Assembly: GCA_035552595.1 (NCBI GenBank)
Contig: DASZKZ010000083.1
Coordinates: 8,200-72,199 of the forward strand
DNA from: Aeolococcus sp035552595
GTDB lineage: Bacteria; Chloroflexota; Dormibacteria; Aeolococcales; Aeolococcaceae
Direction: 5' to 3'
DNA length: 64,000 nucleotides
Positions 26,201 through 33,162 of this stretch are shown in pieces (position 1 is the stretch's first letter; every line of letters starts with the position of its first letter). Under the pieces are notes generated by a model that did no database searches, was not told where the DNA came from, and worked only from the letters and a program-made list of their open reading frames with translations. The position numbers and the translations under genes are program-made.

Positions 26201-26846
26201 GCGAGGCGGTGTTGACCATGTCCCCCGCGACCATCCCCTGCGCCGAATCACCGAGGGTGACGGCAGCCTCTCCGGTGAGCACGCCGGCGCGGACCCGCAG
26301 CGTGTCGATGTCCACGTCCGCGCCCAGCGTCGCCACCATCTCGACGAGGTCGAGGGCGGCGCGCACCGCCCGCTCGGCGTCGTCCTCCTGGGTCACCGGC
26401 GTGCCCCAGACCGCCATCACCGCGTCACCGATGAACTTCTCGACGGTGCCACCGTAGCGTCCGATCACCGCCCGGCAGCCGTCGAAATAGCGGGTGAGCA
26501 GCTCGCGCACGTCCTCGGCGTCGCGCTTCTCGCTGGCCTGGGTGAACCCGGCCAGGTCGGCGAAGAGGATCGACACCAGCCGGCGCTGCGCGGTGGGCGG
26601 CTGCCGGCCACCCCCATCCGGCCGGCGCACGTCCGACGACGCGATGGCTGAGTCAGCGGGGGCGCCGCACTGGTCGCAGAACCGTGCGCCCGCGTCGAGC
26701 GGGGTCCCGCAGGTGGCGCAGGCCCGGACCAGCGCCACCCCGCAGCGCTTGCAGAACCTGCTGCCGGCGCGATTGTCGGCGCCACACTGGGGACACCCCA
26801 AGAAAAGCCGCCTCCGCTGTGCTGGTCCACCGTCGTGCGCCGCCAT
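23268..26846 (-). CDS. Adenylate/guanylate cyclase-domain regulator with AAA ATPase and TPR repeats
   Basis: A 1192-residue signalling protein. Residues 15-65 hold two zinc ribbons (CPQCGADNRAGSRFCKRCG, then CATCGTPL and FCDQCG). Residues about 85-250 form a class III nucleotide cyclase domain (VSILFADLAGFT, FIGDAVMAVWG, GMVAGDMVNTASRIQ). Residues about 275-550 are an AAA/STAND ATPase (FSGRDRQL, Walker A VVGVAGIGKSRL, Walker B VLVIEDLQWAD). The rest is helical, TPR-like. The two metal-binding Asp of the cyclase are present. Such proteins may make cAMP or act as STAND sensors; no DNA-binding domain is visible. Confidence 0.92.
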   Translation of the reverse strand: MAAHDGGPAQRRRLFLGCPQCGADNRAGSRFCKRCGVALVRACATCGTPLDAGARFCDQCGAPADSAIASSDVRRPDGGGRQPPTAQRRLVSILFADLAGFTQASEKRDAEDVRELLTRYFDGCRAVIGRYGGTVEKFIGDAVMAVWGTPVTQEDDAERAVRAALDLVEMVATLGADVDIDTLRVRAGVLTGEAAVTLGDSAQGMVAGDMVNTASRIQTAAEPGTVLVGDSTRRATEAAVEYEDAGDRALKGKADAVKVWRAVRVVGTRRGALRSAGFEAPFSGRDRQLRLVKDLFHAAADERAAHLVSVVGVAGIGKSRLAWEFCKYIDGLASEVFWHQGRCLAYGEGVTYSALADIVRMRTGITEGEPLASAMAKLRATLAENVPDPEEQRWVEPRLAHLLGLEDRAATDRDDLFGAWRLFFERLAEQSPTVLVIEDLQWADASLLEFIEHLLDWSRNHALYVITLARPELSERHPTWGGTRSFTSLLLDPLSDEVMRVLLSGLVPGMPEELRGRIVDRAAGVPLYAVETVRSLVDRGLLVPEGAGFRVTGSVDTLEVPETLHALIAARLDGLPEPERRLLQDASVLGKTFSSEAAAAVGDIDPAGARSLLTDLVRREVLTLQSDPRSPERGLYAFGQDLIRWVAYETLSRQDRKRRHLAAGEWLEDAWGKTDGDVVEVVASHFLEAYRLAPADPDAARIRTKAAEMMTQAAEHAASLAANPEAQHYFEEALHLVEGAQRQAEIHERAAEMALLGGRIDEAAEHFEQAITLFGAAGLAHPAARASARSAEITRMRGDVDTAIARMEDAFAILSADPGDADLAALAAQLGRFHFFVGNMDLASARTRVALDIAEHIALPGVISNALNTLGVVAAARGNREEGVAMLTHALQVALDHDVPSAALRSYCNVADSLSRVDRDLDAIAELRSALLLARKIGDRVNEGYVLSELLGALYRTGQWHEVTDHLGSMSHAELTSGEFLSVAEAATHLHIHRGQIDAAVQLLADCDAWGTSSDMQTLSTHAALVIAVDTATGRYTTALEAVRRLLEDASIVLTDEAVKKAFVDGMEAGVRSGRIEEVERTLDGVDERHAPQRPPFVTAHAARFRGRLAVLRGDAGAAEAAYLRAAQIFEEITSPLWLAVTRLELAEALSGEGRRREAQPLLDQARSVFEELEAAPWMDRCDRVAVLSTAS

Positions 26847-26889
26847 GATGATCGATCAGCGCGCCGGCGAACGGCAAGGACGCGGTCGG

Positions 26890-27906
26890 TCAGGCCTCGG
26901 TGACCTTGCGTGCGCGGCTCGGCGCCACGCGGGAGGGCTCGCCCGGCATCTTGGGGTACTGCGGCGGCCAGGGGGCGTCGGGCAGGCCGGCGGCGACGTC
27001 GCGCTCGTGCATGGCGAGCAGCGGCTCCAGCGACTGCGGGGCGCCGGACATCGGCGCCCACGGGTCGCCATCGCGGGCCACGCGCTGGGGGACGGTGGCG
27101 ATGGTCAGGGCGTCGGGGTGGATGTCGCCGAGCTCGTCCCACGCGAAGGGCGTCGACACCTGCGCGCCCGGCCGCGCCCGCACCGACCAGGCGCCGAAGA
27201 TGGTCTTGTGGGGCGCGTTCTGGTTGAAGTCGACGAAGACGCGGCGGCCGCGCTCCTCCTTCCACCATGCCGCGGTGATCAGCTCGGGCCGGCGCCGCTC
27301 CAGCTCGCGGGCGACGGCGACCGCGGCGGACCGCACCTGGTACGAGGTCCAGCGCGGTTGCAGGCGCGCGTACACGTGGATGCCGCGATTGCCGGTCGTC
27401 TTGGGAAGGCAGGCGACGTCGAGCTCGTCGAACAGCCTGCGCACCTCACGCGCCCCCTCCTGCACCATCGCGAAGGTGACCCCGGGGGTGGGATCGAGGT
27501 CGATGCGGAGCTCGTCGGCGCGCTCGGGGTCGGACGCCTTGGCCGGCCACACGTGGAACCCGAGGCAGCCGAGGTTGACCGCCCAGAGCACGTGGGCGAG
27601 GTCGGCGGCGACCAGCGCCTGCGAGGTGGTGCCGTTGGGGGTGCTGACGACGGTGGTCTGCAGCCAGTCGGGGCGGGAGTCGGGCACGCGCTTCTGGAAG
27701 AAGGACGGGCCGCCGGCACCATTGGGAAAGCGCTGCAGCAGCACCGGCCGGTCGCCCATGGCGCGTAGCAACGGCTCCTCCATGGCCTGGTAGTAGCGCA
27801 CCAGGTCGAGCTTGGTGTCGCCCCGCTCGGGGAAAAAGACCTTGCCCGGGCTGGTGATCGGGACGTCCCGTCCGGACGCCCGGACAATCACCGCCTCGTC
27901 GTCCAT
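26890..27906 (-). CDS. Stand-alone LigD polymerase-domain protein (NHEJ-type primase-polymerase)
   Basis: A 338-residue protein starting at the ATG at 27904-27906. It has ITSPGKVFFPERGDTKLDLVRYYQAM, GGPSFFQKRVPD, the metal-binding ELRIDLDPTPGVTF, TGNRGIHVYARLQPRWTSYQVR and RRVFVDFNQNAPHKTIFGAWSVR. This is the archaeo-eukaryotic primase-type polymerase domain of LigD, which fills gaps during non-homologous end joining. There is no ligase or nuclease domain here and no Ku gene in the window. It may work with a separately encoded ligase. A leaderless -10 precedes the start. Confidence 0.93.
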   Translation of the reverse strand: MDDEAVIVRASGRDVPITSPGKVFFPERGDTKLDLVRYYQAMEEPLLRAMGDRPVLLQRFPNGAGGPSFFQKRVPDSRPDWLQTTVVSTPNGTTSQALVAADLAHVLWAVNLGCLGFHVWPAKASDPERADELRIDLDPTPGVTFAMVQEGAREVRRLFDELDVACLPKTTGNRGIHVYARLQPRWTSYQVRSAAVAVARELERRRPELITAAWWKEERGRRVFVDFNQNAPHKTIFGAWSVRARPGAQVSTPFAWDELGDIHPDALTIATVPQRVARDGDPWAPMSGAPQSLEPLLAMHERDVAAGLPDAPWPPQYPKMPGEPSRVAPSRARKVTEA

Positions 27907-27920
27907 CGCGGTCCACCTTA
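27904..27920 (-). promoter_or_regulatory. Leaderless -10 element for the LigD polymerase gene
   Basis: TAAGGT on the minus strand (27920-27915) is followed by 8 nt and the ATG, without a Shine-Dalgarno sequence. Confidence 0.45.
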
Positions 27921-27958
27921 CCGCCTCACCGACATGAGGGGCGGAGGCCCGACGTGCT

Positions 27959-29080
27959 ATGACAGCCGTTGTGACCACCACCGTCCCCGCTCGCCGCACG
28001 TCGGCCGCGCAGCGTGGCTCATCCGATCGCGGCGGAGTCGTCCGGCTTGCGGGGCTGGGCACGGCGACGCCGCCGCGCCGGGTGAGCCGCGAGGACGTGG
28101 TCGAGGTTCTGCCCCGCATCTGGCCGCAGCTGGCGCGACGGACCTCACTGCTCGTCGACCCTCTCGACGAGGGCTTTCGCCATCTGCTGCGAGAACCGGC
28201 GGAGATGGTGGAGGCGCTGTCGCTCGGCGACCAGACCGCGCGCTACGCGCAGGCCGCTCCGGACCTCGCGCTCGCCGCCGCCGAGCGAGCCATCGCCAGC
28301 GCGGGCGGCCGGCGCGACCGCATCGGTCTGCTGGTGGTGGCGTCCTGCACCGGGTTCATCCTTCCCGGGCTCGACGCCCATCTCGTCCCCCGCCTCGGAC
28401 TTCGCCCGGACGTCTGGAGGATGCCCCTCCTGCAGCTGGGCTGCGCGGGGGGCGCGGGCGGGCTGGCCCGTGCCGCCGACTGGGTGCGCACCCATCCCGG
28501 CGAGCAGGCTCTGGTCGTTGCCGTCGAGCTGCCATCCCTCACATTCCGCCCCGGCGACCACTCCCTCGACAACCTGCTCAGCGCGCTGGTGTTCGGTGAC
28601 GGCGCCGGGGCCATCGTGCTGGACGGCGGCGGCGGCACTCCGACGCCAGGGTTGCGGATCGGTCGTGTGCGCAGCGTGCTCGTGCCGGGCAGCGTCGACG
28701 CGCTCGGGTACGACCTCGCGGACGATGGCTTTCGGGTCATCCTCTCGCGACGGCTGCCGGCGATCCTGGCGTCGGAGCTGCCCGCGCTGGTCAAGGATTT
28801 CCGCGGTGGCGGCGGTGCCGCCGGGCTGGACGCGATCGCCCTGCACCCCGGTGGGCGCGCCATCGTCGACGCCGTCAAGACGTGCTTGATGCTGAGCGAG
28901 ACCCAGCTGACCGCCACCAGAGCGGTGCTGCGCACCACCGGCAACACCTCGTCGGCAGGGATCGTCTTCGTGCTCGAGGAGCTGGCGACCTCGCCGCCGT
29001 CGCCGTCCGGCCGCGGCCTGATCATCGGATTCGGTCCCGGCCTCACCGTCGAGCTCCTGGAGCTGGAGTGGGGCTGCTGA
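27959..29080 (+). CDS. Type III polyketide synthase (chalcone synthase-like)
   Basis: A 373-residue chalcone/stilbene synthase-fold enzyme. The catalytic triad is complete: Cys162 in LLQLGCAGGAGGL, His296 in IALHPGGRAIVDAV and Asn329 in RTTGNTSSAGIVF. The C-terminal GFGPGLTVELLELEW is typical. Such enzymes extend an acyl-CoA starter with malonyl-CoA to alkylpyrones or alkylresorcinols. The methyltransferase gene overlaps its end by 13 nt. ATG at 27959 is used; a GTG at 27971 is possible. Confidence 0.95.
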   Translation: MTAVVTTTVPARRTSAAQRGSSDRGGVVRLAGLGTATPPRRVSREDVVEVLPRIWPQLARRTSLLVDPLDEGFRHLLREPAEMVEALSLGDQTARYAQAAPDLALAAAERAIASAGGRRDRIGLLVVASCTGFILPGLDAHLVPRLGLRPDVWRMPLLQLGCAGGAGGLARAADWVRTHPGEQALVVAVELPSLTFRPGDHSLDNLLSALVFGDGAGAIVLDGGGGTPTPGLRIGRVRSVLVPGSVDALGYDLADDGFRVILSRRLPAILASELPALVKDFRGGGGAAGLDAIALHPGGRAIVDAVKTCLMLSETQLTATRAVLRTTGNTSSAGIVFVLEELATSPPSPSGRGLIIGFGPGLTVELLELEWGC

Positions 29081-29694
29081 ACCGGCGCACCCGAACCGCG
29101 CTGGTGGCTCTCCTCGCCGCCCAGCGTCTCGCCGAGCTGCGCCGCTCCGCACGCAACCGCGCCCGTAGCGGGCAGGGGGTGGCGGCGTCGCCGGGAACCT
29201 ATCCGCTCATGGTGGCCACCCATGCCGCGCTCTTCGTGACCGCGGGATGGCCGCGACGCCATCGCCGAGTCCCGGCCGCGGTGGAGGCCGTGGCGCTGGC
29301 GGGGCTGGCCGCCGCGGTGGGGCTGCGCCTGAGCGTGATCCACGAGCTCGGGCAGAGCTGGAACGTCACCGCCCACGTGTCGCCGTCGACGGAGGTGATC
29401 ACCTCGGGACCGTACCGATGGATGCGCCACCCCAACTACACGGCGGTGGCGCTCGAGTTCGCCTGCCTGCCGGTCGCGGTGGGAGCGTTTGGCGAGGCGG
29501 CGTGGCTCTCACTGGCCGATGCGCTGGTGCTGTGGCCGCGCATCCGCGCCGAGGAGGCTCTGCTCGACCGCCTGCCCGGCTACCGCGAGGCGTTCGCCGG
29601 TGTGCCCCGGTTCGTGCCCCGGCCCGGCCGGCGCAGTCAGAATCCCGCGAGGCTGGCCCAGTCGCGCGGGGTGAGCCTGCCGAAGCCCCAGTAG
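29068..29694 (+). CDS. Isoprenylcysteine carboxyl methyltransferase-like membrane methyltransferase
   Basis: A 208-residue membrane protein starting at the GTG at 29068 inside the end of the polyketide synthase gene. It has four to five helices and the ICMT signature LGQSWNVTAHVSPSTEVITSGPYRWMRHPNY, with the SAM-binding RHPNY, then RIRAEEALLDRLPGYREAF. In Bacillus the equivalent pair BpsA/BpsB makes methylated alkylpyrones. I infer O-methylation of the polyketide product here. The 3' end overlaps the convergent FAD reductase gene by 58 bp. Confidence 0.88.
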   Translation: MGLLNRRTRTALVALLAAQRLAELRRSARNRARSGQGVAASPGTYPLMVATHAALFVTAGWPRRHRRVPAAVEAVALAGLAAAVGLRLSVIHELGQSWNVTAHVSPSTEVITSGPYRWMRHPNYTAVALEFACLPVAVGAFGEAAWLSLADALVLWPRIRAEEALLDRLPGYREAFAGVPRFVPRPGRRSQNPARLAQSRGVSLPKPQ

Positions 29695-30818
29695 CCGCAG
29701 TTGATTCCGAGCAGGGCTCGGAGGGCCTGGGGCCTGGCGCCGGCTCGGGCCACCGCACGCCGGCTCAGCCAGGGGCGCCGCGCCATCACCAACGCCAGCG
29801 CGGTGACGCGGCTCCGATCGCGCCAGAGCTGCGCGTGATCGCGGCGGTAGCGTGCCTCGGCGGTGCTGCGGTCGAGCTCGCCGGAGAGCTGGGCGGCGAG
29901 GTGGAGGCCGAGGCGTTCGGCGAGGAGCAGGCCGATGCCGATGCCCTCGCCGGTGGTGGGGTCGTCGTAGCCGGCCGCGTCCCCGACCAGGAACAGGCCC
30001 GCGTGCGCGACCGAGCCCGGACGCTGCCGGAACTGACCGGCGGCCAGCGGGGGGACGGCGAGCTCCGCGGTGCGCAGCTCCGGAAGGGCGGCGCGAGCCG
30101 CGGCCTCGTAGTCACGGGCGGTCACCCCGATGCGCGACCTCGGGCCGAGGGTGGAGACGAGGAGCAGCTCCGTGCCCACCGGAGCCTGGTACCACTCCTG
30201 CTCCTCGGCAAAGGTCACCGTGATCCGATCCAGGCCGCCGAGGTCGACCCGCCAGTGCCCGGCGAGGCCATAGCGCCCGCCGCCGCGGGCGGGCCTGGTC
30301 AGGCCCGCGGCCGCCCGCACCGTGGAGTGAAGGCCGTCGGCGGCCACCACGGCACGGCCCAGCACGGGACCGCGGTCGGTGGTCACCCCCGTGACCAGCC
30401 CCGAGCCGTCACGGACGATGCCGCTGGCGCGAACGCCCTCGAGAAGCGTCACCCGCGGGGCCTGTCGGAGCGCGTCGACCAGCACCGAGTCGAAGACCGT
30501 CCGGCGCACCCCCAGGCCCCACCGCTCACCGCCGTGGCGCGGCGGCGGGAACGGGGCGTACGCGCGCGGTGAATCGCCGCCGTGGGTGTAGAGGACGCCG
30601 CGGATCGATGGCGCCGAGGTGGCGAGAACGTCGTCGAGCAGACCGAGGCGGCGAAGCACCCCGACCCCCGGCGGCATCAGCCCCTCGCCGCACGCCTTGT
30701 CGCGAGGGAATCGAGCGCGGTCGAGAACGGTCACCGGATGTCCGGCCCGGCTGAGCACGAGGGCCGTGGCGGCGCCACTGGGGCCCGCCCCGACCACCAC
30801 GGCGCCCGCCTCGCTCAT
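29637..30818 (-). CDS. Geranylgeranyl reductase-family FAD-dependent oxidoreductase
   Basis: A 393-residue flavoprotein starting at the ATG at 30816-30818. The FAD-binding site is VVVGAGPSGAATALVLSRAGHPVTVLDR. It is followed by DKACGEGLMPPGVGVLRRLG, typical of the geranylgeranyl reductase/PHBH-like group, and by LFLVGDAAGYDDPTTGEGIGIGL. It hydroxylates or reduces a lipid or polyketide. Type III polyketide synthase loci often include a flavin monooxygenase that turns alkylresorcinols into quinones, so I infer the same pathway even though the gene is on the opposite strand, tail to tail. Confidence 0.9.
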   Translation of the reverse strand: MSEAGAVVVGAGPSGAATALVLSRAGHPVTVLDRARFPRDKACGEGLMPPGVGVLRRLGLLDDVLATSAPSIRGVLYTHGGDSPRAYAPFPPPRHGGERWGLGVRRTVFDSVLVDALRQAPRVTLLEGVRASGIVRDGSGLVTGVTTDRGPVLGRAVVAADGLHSTVRAAAGLTRPARGGGRYGLAGHWRVDLGGLDRITVTFAEEQEWYQAPVGTELLLVSTLGPRSRIGVTARDYEAAARAALPELRTAELAVPPLAAGQFRQRPGSVAHAGLFLVGDAAGYDDPTTGEGIGIGLLLAERLGLHLAAQLSGELDRSTAEARYRRDHAQLWRDRSRVTALALVMARRPWLSRRAVARAGARPQALRALLGINCGYWGFGRLTPRDWASLAGF

Positions 30819-30920
30819 CTCCGCATCATCTCCGCATCCACGATCGGCCGGCGATGCGTGCGTCCGGCCTCCGCCCGTGGCAGAGTCGGGGAGGATTCGC
30901 CGACCGGCAGGGAGAGGATC

Positions 30921-31721
30921 ATGGCCAGGACACTCTTTCGCGAGCTCGCCGAGATCGTCCGCCTGGAGAGGGGCCGCCACCGCAGCCCGCAGGATGGCGT
31001 GTGCACCATGGAGCTGGTCGCCTGGATGGCCGGAGAGAAGCACAGCGACCACCCCCGGTCGGCATCCCCGGTGATCGCAACCTTCATCCGCTCCTTCAAC
31101 GATGCCCTGGACGGCGCCGATCGCCAGCACCTGGCGGCGCTCGCCGCACGCATGATCGGCACTCGGGGCGGTGACCAGGACGAGGTGCTGCGCCGCCAGA
31201 TCCTCTGGGACTGGATGGTCTCCGTGGCACTGCCCACCTGGCTGGCCGCCGCCGGCCGGCCGGACCTGGCCGCGTCCGTCGCCGCGGGCCGCGCCGGCGC
31301 TCTCGATGCCGCCGTCGCCGCCATGGATGCGTACGGCCAGGTGCTGGTGCGTCCCGTCGACGACCATCGCACCGCGGAAACCGTCACCGGGGCGCTCGGC
31401 ATCGCGGGCATCACGGGAGCGTGCCTGGCGGGCAGAGACGCTGCTGACCGCGTCGTCGGACCTCGCGCCCGCCGCCACTGGGAGGCCGCTCGAGTGCTGG
31501 CGCGCACCGCCGTGTGGTCGCTCGCCGAGATGGAGCTCGAGCCGGCCGGCAGGGATGCAACCTCCGCGGTGTGGCGGACCGCCCGCTTGCTCCGCGACAG
31601 CGCCTTCGTCGTCCTCGACCGCCTCGTCGGCGTGTCGGAGCCGCCGCCGCCGCCGCCTCCTCCTCCTCCCGTGGTCGACCGAGCGCGCACGCCGGGGCGC
31701 ATCGAATCCGCCACCGTGTGA
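30921..31721 (+). CDS. Conserved hypothetical protein with C-terminal polyproline
   Basis: A 266-residue protein starting at the ATG at 30921 with GGGAGAGG just upstream. It begins with an acidic/basic helix and then GVCTMELVAWMAGEKHSDHPRSASPVIATFIRSFNDAL. That block, with Cys, HSDHP and the following Asn, looks conserved and could bind a ligand or metal. The rest is Ala-rich and helical. A run of ten prolines lies near the C-terminus (31648-31677). I recall similar actinobacterial proteins of unknown function, but cannot assign a family. It is not coupled to its neighbours. Confidence 0.7.
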   Translation: MARTLFRELAEIVRLERGRHRSPQDGVCTMELVAWMAGEKHSDHPRSASPVIATFIRSFNDALDGADRQHLAALAARMIGTRGGDQDEVLRRQILWDWMVSVALPTWLAAAGRPDLAASVAAGRAGALDAAVAAMDAYGQVLVRPVDDHRTAETVTGALGIAGITGACLAGRDAADRVVGPRARRHWEAARVLARTAVWSLAEMELEPAGRDATSAVWRTARLLRDSAFVVLDRLVGVSEPPPPPPPPPPVVDRARTPGRIESATV

Positions 31722-31843
31722 GGCGCGCCGGCTCGCGGTGCGGCGCCGGGAGGCGCTGAGCGGCGTATCCCTCGGTCGTCCATCCCCGTTGCAGGGTCAG
31801 ACGCGCCACTCGCGCCGACTCGACCCGCACCAGGGAGCACCTC

Positions 31844-33121
31844 GTGAACGCCAAGCGCCTCACCCTGATCGTCGCCACCGGCCTGGCGGCGACCGGTTGC
31901 GGGGTCACCGCCACCGTCCTCGGCCCGGCACAGCGCAACACCTCCACCGCGGCCGCCCTGCTGGCCTCGAGGCAGAGCGCCACCGCCGCCACCGCCACGC
32001 CCGCACCGACGCCGCCCGCCGCCGCGTCGTCGCCGCCTCCGTCTCCCTCGCGGGCCACCCCGGCGGCGACCCCCGCCCCGGCGCCACCGCCTCCGCCTCC
32101 GCAGGTGGTGGTCACCGCCGCCGAGAGCAACGTCTCAGGTCCGACGTTCCAGGTCACGCTGGTCAGCACCAGGGGCACCGTCCTGGCCTCTGCGGCGGTC
32201 CCCGCCGACGCACGCTGGACCGTCGGGGCGGGAGGCGGTGCCGCGTACTGGGTCACCGGCGGCAGCCTGCAGCGTCTCGGCACCAGCGGAGCGGTGAGCA
32301 CGCTCGCCACCGTCCCGGCCACGCAGAACGGCAGGGTGGTGGTGTCGCCAGACGGCTCCCAGTGGGCCTTCTCCACCACCACGCAGGATGGGCACGGGGT
32401 GGCCAGCAACCGCCTCTACCGCGGCGGCGGCGCTGAGGCGACCCAGCTGGTCGCTCAGCGCGACTCCGATCCCGCCCATCCCAGCGCGGACGCGCCCCCG
32501 TCCTGGCAGTACTACCCGATCGCGTGGACGGCCCAGGGCATCCTCGTCGAGCGGCAGCCACTCGGCGGTTGCGGTTGCGGCACGCCCTTCGACATGGAGA
32601 TGACCGCCGGATACTCCGCCGTCATCGACCCCGTCACCGGCACCGCCACACCGGTGACGGCGTCCGACACCTGCCCGCTGTCCGGCATCGGGGCGGACGG
32701 CACAGCGGCGTGCTTCAAGGTGTCCTCGACCGGAGGATCCGCGAGCATCGACTTCCTCACCAGCCTGCATCTCACCGCGCGGTACGCGCTGTCGGGGACG
32801 ACCAGCGGCGGCGACGCCACCTTCCACGGCTCCACGGTTGCCTACGCCACGGTGCCGAAGGACGCGGGAGGATGCGGCGGTCCGGACTGGAGGCCGGTGA
32901 CGACACTGCATGTCATGGACGTGAGCACCGGGGACGCGCGCGCCATCGGCCCCCTCGGACTGGCCCCGGTCGCCTGGTTGAACACGGGGCTCATCCTGGG
33001 CACGCGTACGGTTGCCGGCGCCAACGGCGCCTCGACCAGCTCCGTGGTGGTGGTGGACCCGGCCAGCGGTCACGTGGCCACCATCCTCAGCAGCTCGACG
33101 ACGGTGGTCGGGATCGCCTGA
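31844..33121 (+). CDS. Putative lipoprotein with beta-propeller-like repeats
   Basis: A 425-residue exported protein starting at a GTG with GGGAG upstream. Residues 1-18 are a signal sequence ending AATG before Cys19, so lipid attachment is likely. A low-complexity Ala/Thr/Pro linker (about residues 30-85) follows. The remainder is beta-rich with recurring blocks such as VVVSPDGSQWAFS and STVAYATVP, resembling TolB/WD40-like propellers. Two nearby GCGCG cysteines (around residue 245) and other Cys pairs suggest disulfides. The function is unknown; it probably faces the outside of the membrane. Confidence 0.75.
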   Translation: MNAKRLTLIVATGLAATGCGVTATVLGPAQRNTSTAAALLASRQSATAATATPAPTPPAAASSPPPSPSRATPAATPAPAPPPPPPQVVVTAAESNVSGPTFQVTLVSTRGTVLASAAVPADARWTVGAGGGAAYWVTGGSLQRLGTSGAVSTLATVPATQNGRVVVSPDGSQWAFSTTTQDGHGVASNRLYRGGGAEATQLVAQRDSDPAHPSADAPPSWQYYPIAWTAQGILVERQPLGGCGCGTPFDMEMTAGYSAVIDPVTGTATPVTASDTCPLSGIGADGTAACFKVSSTGGSASIDFLTSLHLTARYALSGTTSGGDATFHGSTVAYATVPKDAGGCGGPDWRPVTTLHVMDVSTGDARAIGPLGLAPVAWLNTGLILGTRTVAGANGASTSSVVVVDPASGHVATILSSSTTVVGIA

Positions 33122-33130
33122 CCGAGCTCG

Positions 33131-33162
33131 TGTCAGCAGGGCTCCGTAGAATGCCGCTGACA
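33131..33162 (+). promoter_or_regulatory. Leaderless -10 element within an inverted repeat before the TyrA-like gene
   Basis: TAGAAT at 33147-33152 lies 9 nt before the ATG at 33162 with no Shine-Dalgarno sequence. A perfect 7-bp inverted repeat (TGTCAGC 33131-33137, GCTGACA 33156-33162) flanks it and reaches into the start codon. It could be an operator covering the promoter. Confidence 0.4.

Noticed and set aside
24156..26651. An 831-codon open frame on the plus strand inside the cyclase/AAA gene
   Set aside because: It is the antisense shadow of a gene with zinc ribbon, cyclase and ATPase motifs, and shows no family features itself.
31648..31677. CCG/CCT repeat that looked like a microsatellite
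   Set aside because: It is in frame and encodes a proline run within a supported gene; there is no sign of repeat expansion beyond it.
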